Shown here: piece after piece, positions 34,917 to 43,251 of the stretch
Numbering within the stretch: position 1 is the stretch's first letter
Layout of the letters: the number at the start of each line of letters is the position of its first letter
Origin: Thalassovita sp.
Lineage (GTDB): Bacteria; Pseudomonadota; Alphaproteobacteria; Rhodobacterales; Rhodobacteraceae
Direction of reading: 5' to 3'
NCBI RefSeq assembly: GCF_963691685.1
Contig: NZ_OY829290.1
Span: 4,542,832-4,606,831, forward strand
Length of the DNA stretch: 64,000 bases
Translations under genes and position numbers: made by a program
The notes under the pieces: generated by a model
What the model was told of the DNA's origin: nothing
Databases searched by the model: none
The model's input: only the letters and a program-made list of their open reading frames with translations

Positions 34917-36848
34917 TTACGCGCGCTTGTCGTCGTCCAGATCCTCGAAGTCGGCGTCAACGATATCGTCGTCACCGGCCGGACCTGCGGCTTCGTCCAC
35001 ATCCACCGGACCTTCTTCGGCGTCGCCCTCTTCCTGGGCGGCCTTGTAGATGGCTTCACCCAGTTTCATGGCCGATTCGGTCACGTTCTGGATGCCGGAC
35101 TGGATCTTCTCAGCCTTGACGTCGTCTTTGGCCAGGTCGTCCTTCAGGGCGGCGATGGCCAGTTCGATCGCTTCGATGGTGGTCGGATCCACCTTGTCGG
35201 CGTGTTCTTCCATCGATTTTTCGGTCGACAGGATCAGGCTTTCGGCCTGGTTGCGCGCTTCGACCAGCTCACGGCGTTCCTTATCGGCTTCGGCGTTCTC
35301 TTCCGCGTCTTTGACCATCTGTTCGATGTCATCCTCGCTGAGGCCACCCGAGGCCTGGATGGTGATCTGCTGCTCTTTGCCGGTGGCCTTGTCTTTGGCG
35401 CCTACGGAAACGATGCCGTTTGCGTCAATGTCGAAGGTCACTTCGATCTGCGGCATGCCACGCGGTGCCGGCGGGATATCTTCGAGGTTGAACTGGCCGA
35501 GGATCTTGTTGTCCGCTGCCATTTCACGTTCACCCTGGAAGACCCGGATGGTCACGGCCGACTGGTTGTCTTCGGCGGTCGAGAAGACCTGAGACTTCTT
35601 GGTCGGGATGGTGGTGTTGCGGTCGATCAGACGGGTGAAGACACCGCCCAGGGTTTCGATGCCCAGAGACAGCGGGGTCACGTCCAGAAGAACAACGTCT
35701 TTCACGTCGCCCTGCAGAACACCGGCCTGAATGGCGGCGCCCATGGCCACAACTTCGTCCGGGTTCACACCTTTGTGGGGCTCTTTGCCGAAGAATTTGG
35801 TCACTTCTTCGATGACCTTCGGCATACGGGTCATACCGCCAACCAGAACAACTTCGTCGATGTCGCTGGTGGTCAGACCGGCGTCTTTCAGCGCGGCCTG
35901 GCACGGCTTGATCGAGTTTTTGATCAGGTCACCCACCAGGCTTTCCAGCTTGGCGCGGGTCAGTTTGACAACCAGGTGCAGCGGCTGACCGGTGGCAGCG
36001 TCCATCGAGATGAACGGCTGGTTGATTTCGGTCTGCTGTGCCGAAGACAGTTCGATTTTGGCTTTTTCAGCAGCTTCTTTCAGACGCTGCAGGGCCATCT
36101 TGTCTTTGGTCAGGTCAACGCCATGCTCTTTTTTGAACTCGTCGGCCAGGTAGCTGACGATGCGCATGTCGAAGTCTTCACCACCCAGGAAGGTGTCACC
36201 GTTGGTCGACTTCACCTCAAACAGGCCTTCGTCGATTTCCAGGATGGTCACGTCGAAGGTACCGCCGCCAAGGTCATAAACGGCGATGGTTTGGGTTTCT
36301 TCTTTGTCCAGACCGTAGGCCAGTGCGGCGGCGGTCGGTTCGTTGATGATGCGCAGCACTTCGAGGCCAGCGATCTTGCCGGCGTCTTTGGTGGCCTGAC
36401 GCTGAGCGTCGTTGAAGTAGGCAGGAACCGTGATCACCGCCTGGGAAACTTCCTCACCCAGGTAGGACTCTGCGGTTTCTTTCATTTTGCCCAGGATGAA
36501 GGCCGAGATCTGCGACGGGGAGTACTGCTCACCCTTGGCTTCGACCCATGCATCACCGTTGCCGCCGTTGACGACTTCGAAGGGCAGGTTTTTCTTGTCT
36601 TTGGCCAGATGTGCGTCATCTGCGCGACGGCCGATCAGACGTTTTACACCAAAAATGGTGTTGGCGGGGTTGGTGACGGCCTGACGTTTTGCCGGCTGGC
36701 CCACCAGGCGCTCATCGTCGGTGAAGGCGACGATCGACGGGGTGGTGCGTGCCCCTTCCGCGTTTTCGATAACTTTGGCTTGCGAGCCATCCATCAGCGC
36801 AACGCAGCTGTTGGTGGTCCCCAGGTCAATACCGATGACTTTCGACAT
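34917..36848 (-). CDS. dnaK: Chaperone protein DnaK (Hsp70)
   Basis: 643 residues. ATP-dependent chaperone. Starts SKVIGIDLGTTNSCVA, with the phosphate loop typical of Hsp70; VITVPAYFNDAQRQATKDAG, IINEPTAAALAYGLD and DLGGGTFDVTI (all ATPase domain), VLLDVTPLSLGIETLGG at the linker, and an acidic C-terminus rich in Asp/Glu. No unusual feature except length slightly above 635. It is preceded by a heat-shock-type promoter about 105 bases upstream. Confidence 0.98.
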   Translation of the reverse strand: MSKVIGIDLGTTNSCVALMDGSQAKVIENAEGARTTPSIVAFTDDERLVGQPAKRQAVTNPANTIFGVKRLIGRRADDAHLAKDKKNLPFEVVNGGNGDAWVEAKGEQYSPSQISAFILGKMKETAESYLGEEVSQAVITVPAYFNDAQRQATKDAGKIAGLEVLRIINEPTAAALAYGLDKEETQTIAVYDLGGGTFDVTILEIDEGLFEVKSTNGDTFLGGEDFDMRIVSYLADEFKKEHGVDLTKDKMALQRLKEAAEKAKIELSSAQQTEINQPFISMDAATGQPLHLVVKLTRAKLESLVGDLIKNSIKPCQAALKDAGLTTSDIDEVVLVGGMTRMPKVIEEVTKFFGKEPHKGVNPDEVVAMGAAIQAGVLQGDVKDVVLLDVTPLSLGIETLGGVFTRLIDRNTTIPTKKSQVFSTAEDNQSAVTIRVFQGEREMAADNKILGQFNLEDIPPAPRGMPQIEVTFDIDANGIVSVGAKDKATGKEQQITIQASGGLSEDDIEQMVKDAEENAEADKERRELVEARNQAESLILSTEKSMEEHADKVDPTTIEAIELAIAALKDDLAKDDVKAEKIQSGIQNVTESAMKLGEAIYKAAQEEGDAEEGPVDVDEAAGPAGDDDIVDADFEDLDDDKRA

Positions 36849-36960
36849 GTTTTGATCCCTTTTACTTCAAGGCGATTGCACGAGGTTTGGACCCATTGCG
36901 GCATCCTGCCCCGATCTGGTTTGTGCAGGGTCCGGAGTGGATCCCTACGCTTCCCGGCGT

Positions 36961-36989
36961 ATATAGGGAGGGCGGAGGCACCCTGCAAG
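36961..36989 (-). promoter_or_regulatory. RpoH-type heat-shock promoter of dnaK
   Basis: On the minus strand CTTG (36989-36986) is followed after 18 bases by CCTATAT (36967-36961). This matches the alphaproteobacterial sigma-32 pattern CTTG-N17/18-CYTAT-T. Its place, about 105 bases before the dnaK ATG, and the known heat-shock control of dnaK support it. No CIRCE repeat was seen. Confidence 0.7.
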
Positions 36990-37066
36990 CACTGCAAAAG
37001 GAGGGAATCAGCGATTCCGATGGGATTCTTTCAGCTTTGGGCGTCTGACGGCGAAAAGGGCCGCAG

Positions 37067-37696
37067 ATGAGCCGCGGATCGCCCCCAACTGCGGGCCCCG
37101 CGATCAATTTGCGCGGGGTGCAGATCTACCCCGGCTATCTGGATGCAGAGGCGCAGGCAGAGCTGGTGACCGCCTTACGGGATTGCGCCAAACAGGCACC
37201 GTTTTTTGCCCCCGTTACCGCGCGGGGCAAGCCGATGTCGGTGCGCATGACCTCAGCCGGGCGGCTGGGCTGGGTCAGTGACCGCAAGGGCTATCGCTAT
37301 GAACCCCGCCATCCCGGTGGCGCGGCATGGCCCGCGATCCCGCAACAGGTGCTGGATCTGTGGCGCGCCCTTGGCAGCGATCAGCGTGATCCCGATTGCT
37401 GCCTGATCAATTTCTACGGCGAAGGCACCCGGATGGGGATGCATCAGGATCGCGACGAAGGCGATTTCAGCTGGCCGGTTCTGTCGGTGTCACTCGGGGA
37501 TGAGGCGCTGTTTCGCGTCGGCAATCTGGACCGCGGCGGCAGCACCGAATCGATCTGGCTGCGCTCAGGGGATGTGCTGGTGATGGGCGGCGAGGCCCGG
37601 TTGCTGCACCACGGGGTGGACAAGATCCGCTTCGGCTCCTCCACCTTGTTGCCGCAAGGAGGGCGCATCAACCTGACCTGTCGGGTGGTGGGATAG
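37067..37696 (+). CDS. alkB: AlkB-type 2-oxoglutarate/Fe(II) dioxygenase
   Basis: 209 residues. Removes alkyl groups from DNA or RNA bases oxidatively. The iron ligands are His126 and Asp128 (MHQDRDE) and His181 or His182 (LLHHGVDKIR); Arg200 and Arg206 (GRINLTCR) bind 2-oxoglutarate. The conserved CCLINFYGEGTRMGMH precedes the iron site. The length is close to E. coli AlkB. It is divergent from dnaK across a 218-bp control region. Confidence 0.93.
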   Translation: MSRGSPPTAGPAINLRGVQIYPGYLDAEAQAELVTALRDCAKQAPFFAPVTARGKPMSVRMTSAGRLGWVSDRKGYRYEPRHPGGAAWPAIPQQVLDLWRALGSDQRDPDCCLINFYGEGTRMGMHQDRDEGDFSWPVLSVSLGDEALFRVGNLDRGGSTESIWLRSGDVLVMGGEARLLHHGVDKIRFGSSTLLPQGGRINLTCRVVG

Positions 37697-37732
37697 CGGT
37701 GTTGAGCGGTCTGCGCTGACGCGCAGGCAGGA

Positions 37733-37762
37733 TACCTCGGGCCCAGGAAGGGCCCTCAGGTA
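37733..37762. terminator. Stem-loop between convergent alkB and ABC permease genes
   Basis: TACCT-C-GGGCCC / GGGCCC-TC-AGGTA around a 5-base loop forms an interrupted stem. T runs are lacking, so termination strength is doubtful, but it is the only such structure between the two gene ends. Confidence 0.45.
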
Positions 37763-37771
37763 ACGGTAGGC

Positions 37772-38593
37772 TTAGCGCCGTGCGCCCCAGCTGAGCGAGG
37801 AATGGCGGCGGGTGTAAAATTCGCCAATGAGACCCAGCATCAAGATCACACCGTAGCAGATCAGCGCATATTTGATCGAAGAATAGCGCGGCACATAGTT
37901 GATGAAGACAAAGCCCCGGGCCTGATCGATGGCGTGGAAAAGCGGGTTCCAGTCAAACATCGCCAGCATGAATCCGGGCAGGGAGTTTGCCAGAAACATC
38001 TTGCCCGATGCGATCATATTGGCGCGCTGGTAGATCAGCGTGATGATCTGCACCGCGGCAGGAAACCAGGGTTTCAGGGCCAAGAGCACCGTGCCAATGG
38101 CCAGGCCGCCAAACCAGGCCAGCAGCAACATGCCAAAGGCACCGGCCGCGTCTTCGATCACGAACTTATTGAAGCCCATGTAGTAGATGAACAGGATCAG
38201 CGACAGGGCCAGAACCTGCAGATAGAGCGCGCTGAGCGCAGAGGACATGATGGCGATGATGGTGTTCATCGGCGCATGCAGCATCATCGCTGAGGTTGGA
38301 CCTTCGGAGCCGACCACCGCGCCAAGGGTTTTGGCGTGGGTCATGTAGAGGAAGATCCCCGACATCAGGTAGAGCATGAAATCCCCGCGCACGGCGACAC
38401 TGCGCAGGCCCAGCAGGGTGAACATCGCATAAAAGGCGATCACCATGATCATCAGCTGCAGCAGGTTCACAAGGATCGACAGCACCGCATTGCCATGAGT
38501 GTTGCGGATCTTTCGCGCAATCGAGTGGTAGGTCAGCTCGGCCATCATGACCGCCGCTTCCAGCCCCGTTTCTTTGCGACTCTTGTAAAACAT
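37772..38593 (-). CDS. ABC-2 type polysaccharide export permease (KpsM/Wzm-like)
   Basis: 273 residues with about six hydrophobic helices. The pattern resembles inner-membrane permeases that export capsule or O-antigen chains: a cytoplasmic N-terminus, FMLYLMSGIFLYMTHAK, WNPLFHAIDQARGFVF near the C-terminal side and a C-terminal YTRRHSSLSWGARR tail. No ATPase subunit (KpsT/Wzt) gene lies next to it, so its partner must be elsewhere. It is divergent from cysQ, at the border of the glycan locus. Confidence 0.8.
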   Translation of the reverse strand: MFYKSRKETGLEAAVMMAELTYHSIARKIRNTHGNAVLSILVNLLQLMIMVIAFYAMFTLLGLRSVAVRGDFMLYLMSGIFLYMTHAKTLGAVVGSEGPTSAMMLHAPMNTIIAIMSSALSALYLQVLALSLILFIYYMGFNKFVIEDAAGAFGMLLLAWFGGLAIGTVLLALKPWFPAAVQIITLIYQRANMIASGKMFLANSLPGFMLAMFDWNPLFHAIDQARGFVFINYVPRYSSIKYALICYGVILMLGLIGEFYTRRHSSLSWGARR

Positions 38594-38748
38594 CTGCGCC
38601 TGCTCCCGCTTGCTGCGGTTATTACAACGGTCAATCCTTGCCGTTTGCTTAGCCTAAGACCATAAGAGGGTGGCGTATTTATGGCAATAATCGCCCGGGG
38701 GTCGGCCTGTGACCCTATTTGGGTGGCTCCTCTGAAAGGAACACAGGT

Positions 38749-39546
38749 TTGGATTACCAAAAGCTGAGTGAAGTGATGCGCCGTCTCGCGCTTGAGGCCG
38801 GTGACAAGATTATGGACATCTACAATTCTGACAGTTTCGAAGTGAAGGTGAAGTCGGACGAAAGCCCAGTGACCGAAGCGGATGAAGCGGCGGATGCGCT
38901 GATCTCGGCCGGGCTGCGTGCGGCGTTCCCTGATGTATTGCTGGTGACCGAGGAGCAGGCCGAGTCACATAGCGAAAAAGCGGATACATTTCTGATTGTT
39001 GACCCGCTGGACGGCACCAAGGAATTTGTCCACCGTCGTGGCGATTTCACCGTCAATATCGCCTATGTGGAAAACGGTGTGCCGACCCGTGGCGTGGTCT
39101 ACGCCCCGGCGCGCAATCGGATGTTCTACACGCTGGCAGATGGCGCCGCGGTGGAGGAAACAGGCGCATTGGAAAAGGACCAGATCGGTGAGACCAAACC
39201 GATCAACGTCTCTGATGCGGACAATGAGGCGCTGCTGGTTGTGGCGTCGAAATCGCACCGTGATCAGGCGACTGATGACTACATCAACAAATATAATGTG
39301 GCTGACAGCAAAAGCGCCGGGTCTTCGCTGAAATTCTGTCTGGTGGCGACGGGTGAGGCCGATATCTACCCCCGCGTCGGCCGGACGATGGAATGGGACA
39401 CCGCTGCAGGCCACGCTGTGCTGCACGGGGCAGGCGGTAAAGTTGTGCGCTTTGATGATCACAGCCCCCTGGCCTATGGCAAAGACGGCTACGCCAACCC
39501 GTTCTTCATCGCCTATTCGCCCAGCGTTGTGCTGAAAGAGGCGTGA
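38749..39546 (+). CDS. cysQ: 3'(2'),5'-bisphosphate nucleotidase CysQ
   Basis: 265 residues from a TTG start at 38749, with AGGA 8 bases upstream; an ATG at 38776 is the main alternative. Inositol-monophosphatase fold: metal ligands in VTEEQAE and DPLDGTKEFVHRRGDFTVNI (residues split at the Asp-Pro-Leu-Asp-Gly core), and EWDTAAGHAVL near the C-terminus. It hydrolyses PAP to AMP, relieving inhibition of sulfotransferases and PAPS reductase. It overlaps the following glycosyltransferase by one base and shares a locus with a sulfotransferase, which suggests dedicated PAP removal. Confidence 0.88.
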   Translation: MDYQKLSEVMRRLALEAGDKIMDIYNSDSFEVKVKSDESPVTEADEAADALISAGLRAAFPDVLLVTEEQAESHSEKADTFLIVDPLDGTKEFVHRRGDFTVNIAYVENGVPTRGVVYAPARNRMFYTLADGAAVEETGALEKDQIGETKPINVSDADNEALLVVASKSHRDQATDDYINKYNVADSKSAGSSLKFCLVATGEADIYPRVGRTMEWDTAAGHAVLHGAGGKVVRFDDHSPLAYGKDGYANPFFIAYSPSVVLKEA

Positions 39547-40562
39547 TGGCGCCGCCCACCATGACAGTTTCGCAAGTAGCGGCACAGACGGGCGGTCGCC
39601 CGTCTGTTTCCGTCGTGGTGGTGAGTCGTGGCCGGGCGGAGGATTTGACGCGCTGCCTTTCCGGGCTCAGCCGGCTCTATTATGACGCCTATGAGATTGT
39701 GGTGGTCACAGACCCCGAGGGTGAGGCCGCAGTTGCCGCGGCAGGCCTGGCGGATGCGGTGACTTTGGTTGGCTTCGACCAACCCAATATCTCCGCCGCA
39801 CGCAATCTGGGCATCGCCGCCTCCGCCGGGGAGGTTGTGGCCTTCATCGATGATGATGCGGTGCCAGAACCGACGTGGCTGTGCCATCTGATGGCGCCTT
39901 TTGCCGGGCCCGAGGTGGCGGCCACCGGGGGCTATGTGCGCGGGCGCAACGGGATCAGCTATCAATGGCGGGCCCGGGTGATTGATCCCCAGGGCAAGGC
40001 ACACCCGATTTCTGTTGAAGGTGAGGCGCCGCAGGTCATCACGCCACCGCCGGGGCATGCGGTGAAGACCGAAGGCACCAATATGGCGGTGCGGCGGGAT
40101 TGGTTGCAGCGTCTGGGTGGGTTTGATGAGGCGTTTCATTTCTTTCTGGATGAAACCGATCTTAATCTGCGACTGGCAGCAGCTGGCGGGCAGGTGGCTC
40201 TGGTGCCGCTGGCGGAGGTGCATCATGCCTATGCGCCCAGCCCGCGCCGCAAGCAAAACCGGGCGGTGACCGATCTGTTTGATGTCGGCGCCAGCAGCAT
40301 GGTGTTTCTGCGCAAACATGATCCCGACGCTGATCATGAGCGGGCGCTGACCGAATTGCGACAGGAACAATGGGACCGGCTGCAACGACAGGTGCGTCAG
40401 AAGCTGATCCGCCGCAGTGACCTTGCCGAGGTTCTGGAAACGCTGGAGGCTGGAATCGCCGCAGGGGCCGCACGTGCAGTTGATCAGCAGGCTGAGGTGC
40501 CGGGGGGGGCGGTGCGTTTCGTGCGTTTCAGAGCAAGGCCAATGGGGATCATTTGGTGCTGA
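39546..40562 (+). CDS. GT2 glycosyltransferase, truncated by frameshift at a G8 tract
   Basis: 338 residues in frame. The GT-A catalytic part is intact: SVSVVVVSRGRAEDLTRCL, NISAARNLGIAASAG, the metal-binding FIDDDAVPEP, then NMAVRRDWLQRLGGFDE and LDETDLNLRLA. After Val-Pro-Gly-Gly near residue 322 the frame passes an uninterrupted run of eight G (40502-40509) and then runs into unrelated sequence and a stop at 40562. The natural C-terminus continues in another frame. One extra G (or loss of two) would rejoin the parts. ATG 39546 overlaps the cysQ stop; GTG 39543 is also possible. Confidence 0.8.
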   Translation: MAPPTMTVSQVAAQTGGRPSVSVVVVSRGRAEDLTRCLSGLSRLYYDAYEIVVVTDPEGEAAVAAAGLADAVTLVGFDQPNISAARNLGIAASAGEVVAFIDDDAVPEPTWLCHLMAPFAGPEVAATGGYVRGRNGISYQWRARVIDPQGKAHPISVEGEAPQVITPPPGHAVKTEGTNMAVRRDWLQRLGGFDEAFHFFLDETDLNLRLAAAGGQVALVPLAEVHHAYAPSPRRKQNRAVTDLFDVGASSMVFLRKHDPDADHERALTELRQEQWDRLQRQVRQKLIRRSDLAEVLETLEAGIAAGAARAVDQQAEVPGGAVRFVRFRARPMGIIWC

Positions 40563-40822
40563 GCGGCTGGATCTGGCGGCGCCGTAAGCTCTGGGCAGAG
40601 GCCGAGGCTGCTGCTGCACGCGGCACCACGGTTTCGCTTTATCTGTTTTCGCCAACCTCACGGTTTCATCGACTGGGTTACCATCTGCCGGGCATATGGC
40701 TGCAACGGGGTGGCCTATTTGGCAGAAGTGTTCGAAATCAGAGGCTTGTACGCCTGATGGGGTTTCAAAACCGCGTTGCGGAAGAGGCACAGCGCGTGTG
40801 CAAGCAGCGCGAACTGAATTGA
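40511..40822 (+). pseudogene. C-terminal part of the GT2 glycosyltransferase in the shifted frame
   Basis: In the frame offset by one base from the catalytic part, the sequence reads GAFRAFQSKANGDHLVLSG, then WIWRRRKLWAEAEAAAARG, and ends in GIWLQRGGLFGRSVRNQ...RVAEEAQRV. From memory, Roseobacter GT2 enzymes end in this way, so this is the missing tail and not a separate gene. There is no ribosome site for it and its first in-frame start would be a TTG at 40553. Whether the break is a mutation, a slippage switch or a read error is not decidable here. Confidence 0.7.
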
Positions 40823-40954
40823 ATTTTAGGTGAAAATCGGGTTCTTCCGGTTGCAATGTTTAAGCCACGGTGTGCCAGTTCGAACCGTTTTCGGACCTTA
40901 GCTTTATTTCGGGTTTGAATAAGTCTATTTTGATTTTGCAGTTATGAGGTCGGC

Positions 40955-41848
40955 ATGAAACAAAAAATAACCAAAGCAATTTTCCCGGTCGCTGGTTTGG
41001 GCACGCGATTCCTGCCCGCAACCAAATCCGTTCCGAAGGAAATCATGACCTTGGTGGATCGCCCGTTGATCCAATATGCGATTGATGAGGCGCGCGAGGC
41101 AGGGATCAAAGAGTTCATCTTTGTGACCTCACGTGGGAAATCCGCGTTGGAAGACTATTTTGATCATGCCCATCAGCTGGAACATGATCTGGCCAGCAAA
41201 GGCAAAACCGATCTGCTGGACGTCCTGAAAGCCACCAATATGGACAGCGGGCAGATCGCCTATCTGCGCCAGCACAAGGCGCTGGGCCTCGGCCATGCCG
41301 TCTGGTGTGCCCGCCGGATGATCCATGATGAGCCTTTTGCGGTGATCCTGCCCGATGATGTGATTGCAGCGGAAAAGCCCTGCCTGAAGCAGATGGTCGA
41401 AGCCTATGAGGAGACCGGCGGCTCCATGGTGGCCACGATGGAAGTGCCACCAGAGAAAGCCCATGCTTACGGCGTGCTGGACGTTGCCGATGATCGCGGC
41501 GCTGTGGTCAAAGCAAAGGGCATGGTGGAAAAACCTGCACCGGGCACTGAGCCGTCCAATCTGGCGGTGATCGGTCGTTACATCCTGCATCCGAATGTGC
41601 TGACCTCGCTCAACTCGATGGAGGCCGGCGCTGGTGGTGAGATCCAGCTAACCGATGCCATCGCCAAAGAGATCGGCACCGAGCGTGGCGTTTATGGCTA
41701 CCGGTTCAACGGTCAGCGGTTTGATTGCGGCTCCAAGGCGGGATTCCTGCAGGCAACGGTTTCCTTTGGTCTGTCGCGGCCTGAGTTGCGTGATGAACTG
41801 CGCGACTACCTGCAAGAGGTGCTGACCCTTGATAAGGCGGCGCAGTAA
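40955..41848 (+). CDS. galU: UTP-glucose-1-phosphate uridylyltransferase
   Basis: 297 residues. Makes UDP-glucose from UTP and glucose-1-phosphate, the sugar donor for surface glycans. FPVAGLGTRFLPATK (nucleotide loop) followed by SVPKEIMTLVDRPLIQYA, LPDDVI, and NGQRFDCGSKAGFLQA are classical GalU motifs. A 132-bp AT-rich upstream region suggests its own promoter, and an intrinsic terminator follows. Placement between glycosyltransferases fits precursor supply for this locus. Confidence 0.95.
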   Translation: MKQKITKAIFPVAGLGTRFLPATKSVPKEIMTLVDRPLIQYAIDEAREAGIKEFIFVTSRGKSALEDYFDHAHQLEHDLASKGKTDLLDVLKATNMDSGQIAYLRQHKALGLGHAVWCARRMIHDEPFAVILPDDVIAAEKPCLKQMVEAYEETGGSMVATMEVPPEKAHAYGVLDVADDRGAVVKAKGMVEKPAPGTEPSNLAVIGRYILHPNVLTSLNSMEAGAGGEIQLTDAIAKEIGTERGVYGYRFNGQRFDCGSKAGFLQATVSFGLSRPELRDELRDYLQEVLTLDKAAQ

Positions 41849-41881
41849 GCGCTTGTCATTTAAGCAGGTTCTGCGGATCAT

Positions 41882-41906
41882 GGCCCGGCATTTGTCCGGG
41901 CCTTTT
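41882..41906 (+). terminator. Intrinsic terminator after galU
   Basis: GGCCCGG-CATTTGT-CCGGGCC followed by TTTTC, 34 bases after the galU stop. The next glycosyltransferase therefore probably has its own start of transcription or depends on read-through. Confidence 0.8.
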
Positions 41907-41941
41907 CTTTGCCCGCTGATCCAGGATGGACCCAACAGCTG

Positions 41942-43195
41942 ATGACGCCGCAGCCCCTTGTCGACAGCCCCACTGCCAGCGCCTATCTGCTGGATGTGAC
42001 GCGCAGCCTGCGCCGGGCCGGGCGGTTGCCCACCGGCGTTGACCGGGTGGAGCGGGCCTATCTGCGGGCGTTGCTGGATCAGGATCGGCTGGTGTTTGGT
42101 CTTGTCCGCACCCGCTTGGGCTATCTCCTGCTGGATCGGGCGGGACTGCAGCACCTTCAGGATCGGTTGGAGGGGAGGTTGCCCTGGGGGCGGCTGGGGG
42201 CACTGGCCCTGATCGGGCGAGGCGACAGCGTGCGGCGCCGGGCCGAAAGCAGCCTGCGGCGTGATGCAATTGCCCGTGGTGTGCCACGCCGCTTGCCTGC
42301 GATGCTGGCCCGCCACCTGCCGCAGGGGGTGAGCTACGTGAACGTCGGGCATTCCAACCTGACCGATCGTGTGCTGCAGGCCGTCAAGGCGCAGGGCGCG
42401 CGGGTGGTGGTGCTGCTGCACGACCTGATCCCGCTGACCCACCCCGAAACCCAACGACCCGAGACCGCGGAACGCTTTGCCAGCAAGGTAGAACGGGTGC
42501 GTAAACACAGCGATCTGATCCTCTGCAACTCTATCGCGACGGAGGCAGAGGTTGTCACCCATATGGCCAAGGCGGGGGCTGTGCCGCCCTGTCTGGTGGC
42601 GCCACTGGGCGTGGAGATGCAGGATGTCGCGGTTGAACCGTTTGAGATGCCAGACGGGTTTGATCCGGCCATCCCTCATGTGATCATCCTGGGCACCATT
42701 GAGCCGCGTAAAAACCATGTGATGCTGCTGGACATCTGGGATCATCTGATCGCGGACCGGGTGCCGTTGCAGCTGGTCATCTGCGGGCAGCGCGGCTGGA
42801 TCAGTGCGGCGGTGATGGATCGCTTGGATCAGGTGCGGGACCGTGGGTTCCCCGTGTTTGAACTATCGGGGCTCAGCGATGGTGGAATCGCGCATGTTAT
42901 GGAAGGGGCGGTAGCCTTGCTGTTTCCCTCACTGGCTGAGGGCTATGGCCTGCCCGCGATTGAGGCGCGGGCGCGGGGCTGTCCGGTGATCTGCAGTGAT
43001 TTGCCGGTGTTTAGGGAAGTTCTTGGAAACAATGCCGTTTACCTGCCGGTGAATGATCAGTATTCTTGGACAATCAAGATGACCGAACTGGCGCACCCCC
43101 CGCAGGCTGACCCGCACCTCAACCGCTCTGAACTGGCACGATTCGTGCCCCCGTCCTGGCAGGAGCATTTCAACGTGGTGTTAAGACGGCTGTGA
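41942..43195 (+). CDS. Glycosyltransferase, GT4 (group 1) family
   Basis: 417 residues with a GT-B fold. The N-terminal half starts YLLDVTRSLRRAG and TGVDRVERAYL, typical of a Roseobacter subgroup. The C-terminal half has HVIILGTIEPRKNHVMLLDIW and the donor-binding E-x7-E region LFPSLAEGYGLPAIEARARG, which holds the nucleotide sugar. The ATG at 41942 is chosen; an in-frame upstream start at 41909 lies in the galU terminator. Sugar and acceptor are unknown. Confidence 0.88.
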   Translation: MTPQPLVDSPTASAYLLDVTRSLRRAGRLPTGVDRVERAYLRALLDQDRLVFGLVRTRLGYLLLDRAGLQHLQDRLEGRLPWGRLGALALIGRGDSVRRRAESSLRRDAIARGVPRRLPAMLARHLPQGVSYVNVGHSNLTDRVLQAVKAQGARVVVLLHDLIPLTHPETQRPETAERFASKVERVRKHSDLILCNSIATEAEVVTHMAKAGAVPPCLVAPLGVEMQDVAVEPFEMPDGFDPAIPHVIILGTIEPRKNHVMLLDIWDHLIADRVPLQLVICGQRGWISAAVMDRLDQVRDRGFPVFELSGLSDGGIAHVMEGAVALLFPSLAEGYGLPAIEARARGCPVICSDLPVFREVLGNNAVYLPVNDQYSWTIKMTELAHPPQADPHLNRSELARFVPPSWQEHFNVVLRRL

Positions 43196-43251
43196 CAGGG
43201 TAGACCCCCGCCGGTCCCGGCATCACCGTGACGGACATGTGAGGAGTGGGT

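Noticed and set aside
34896..37070. Plus-strand frame of more than 700 codons antisense to dnaK.
   Set aside because: Shadow of dnaK; composition follows complemented DnaK codons and no start signal or domain is seen.
40553..40822. Separate small gene after the GT2 glycosyltransferase.
   Set aside because: Its sequence is the expected GT2 C-terminus in the shifted frame and it has no ribosome site; explained better by the G8 frameshift.
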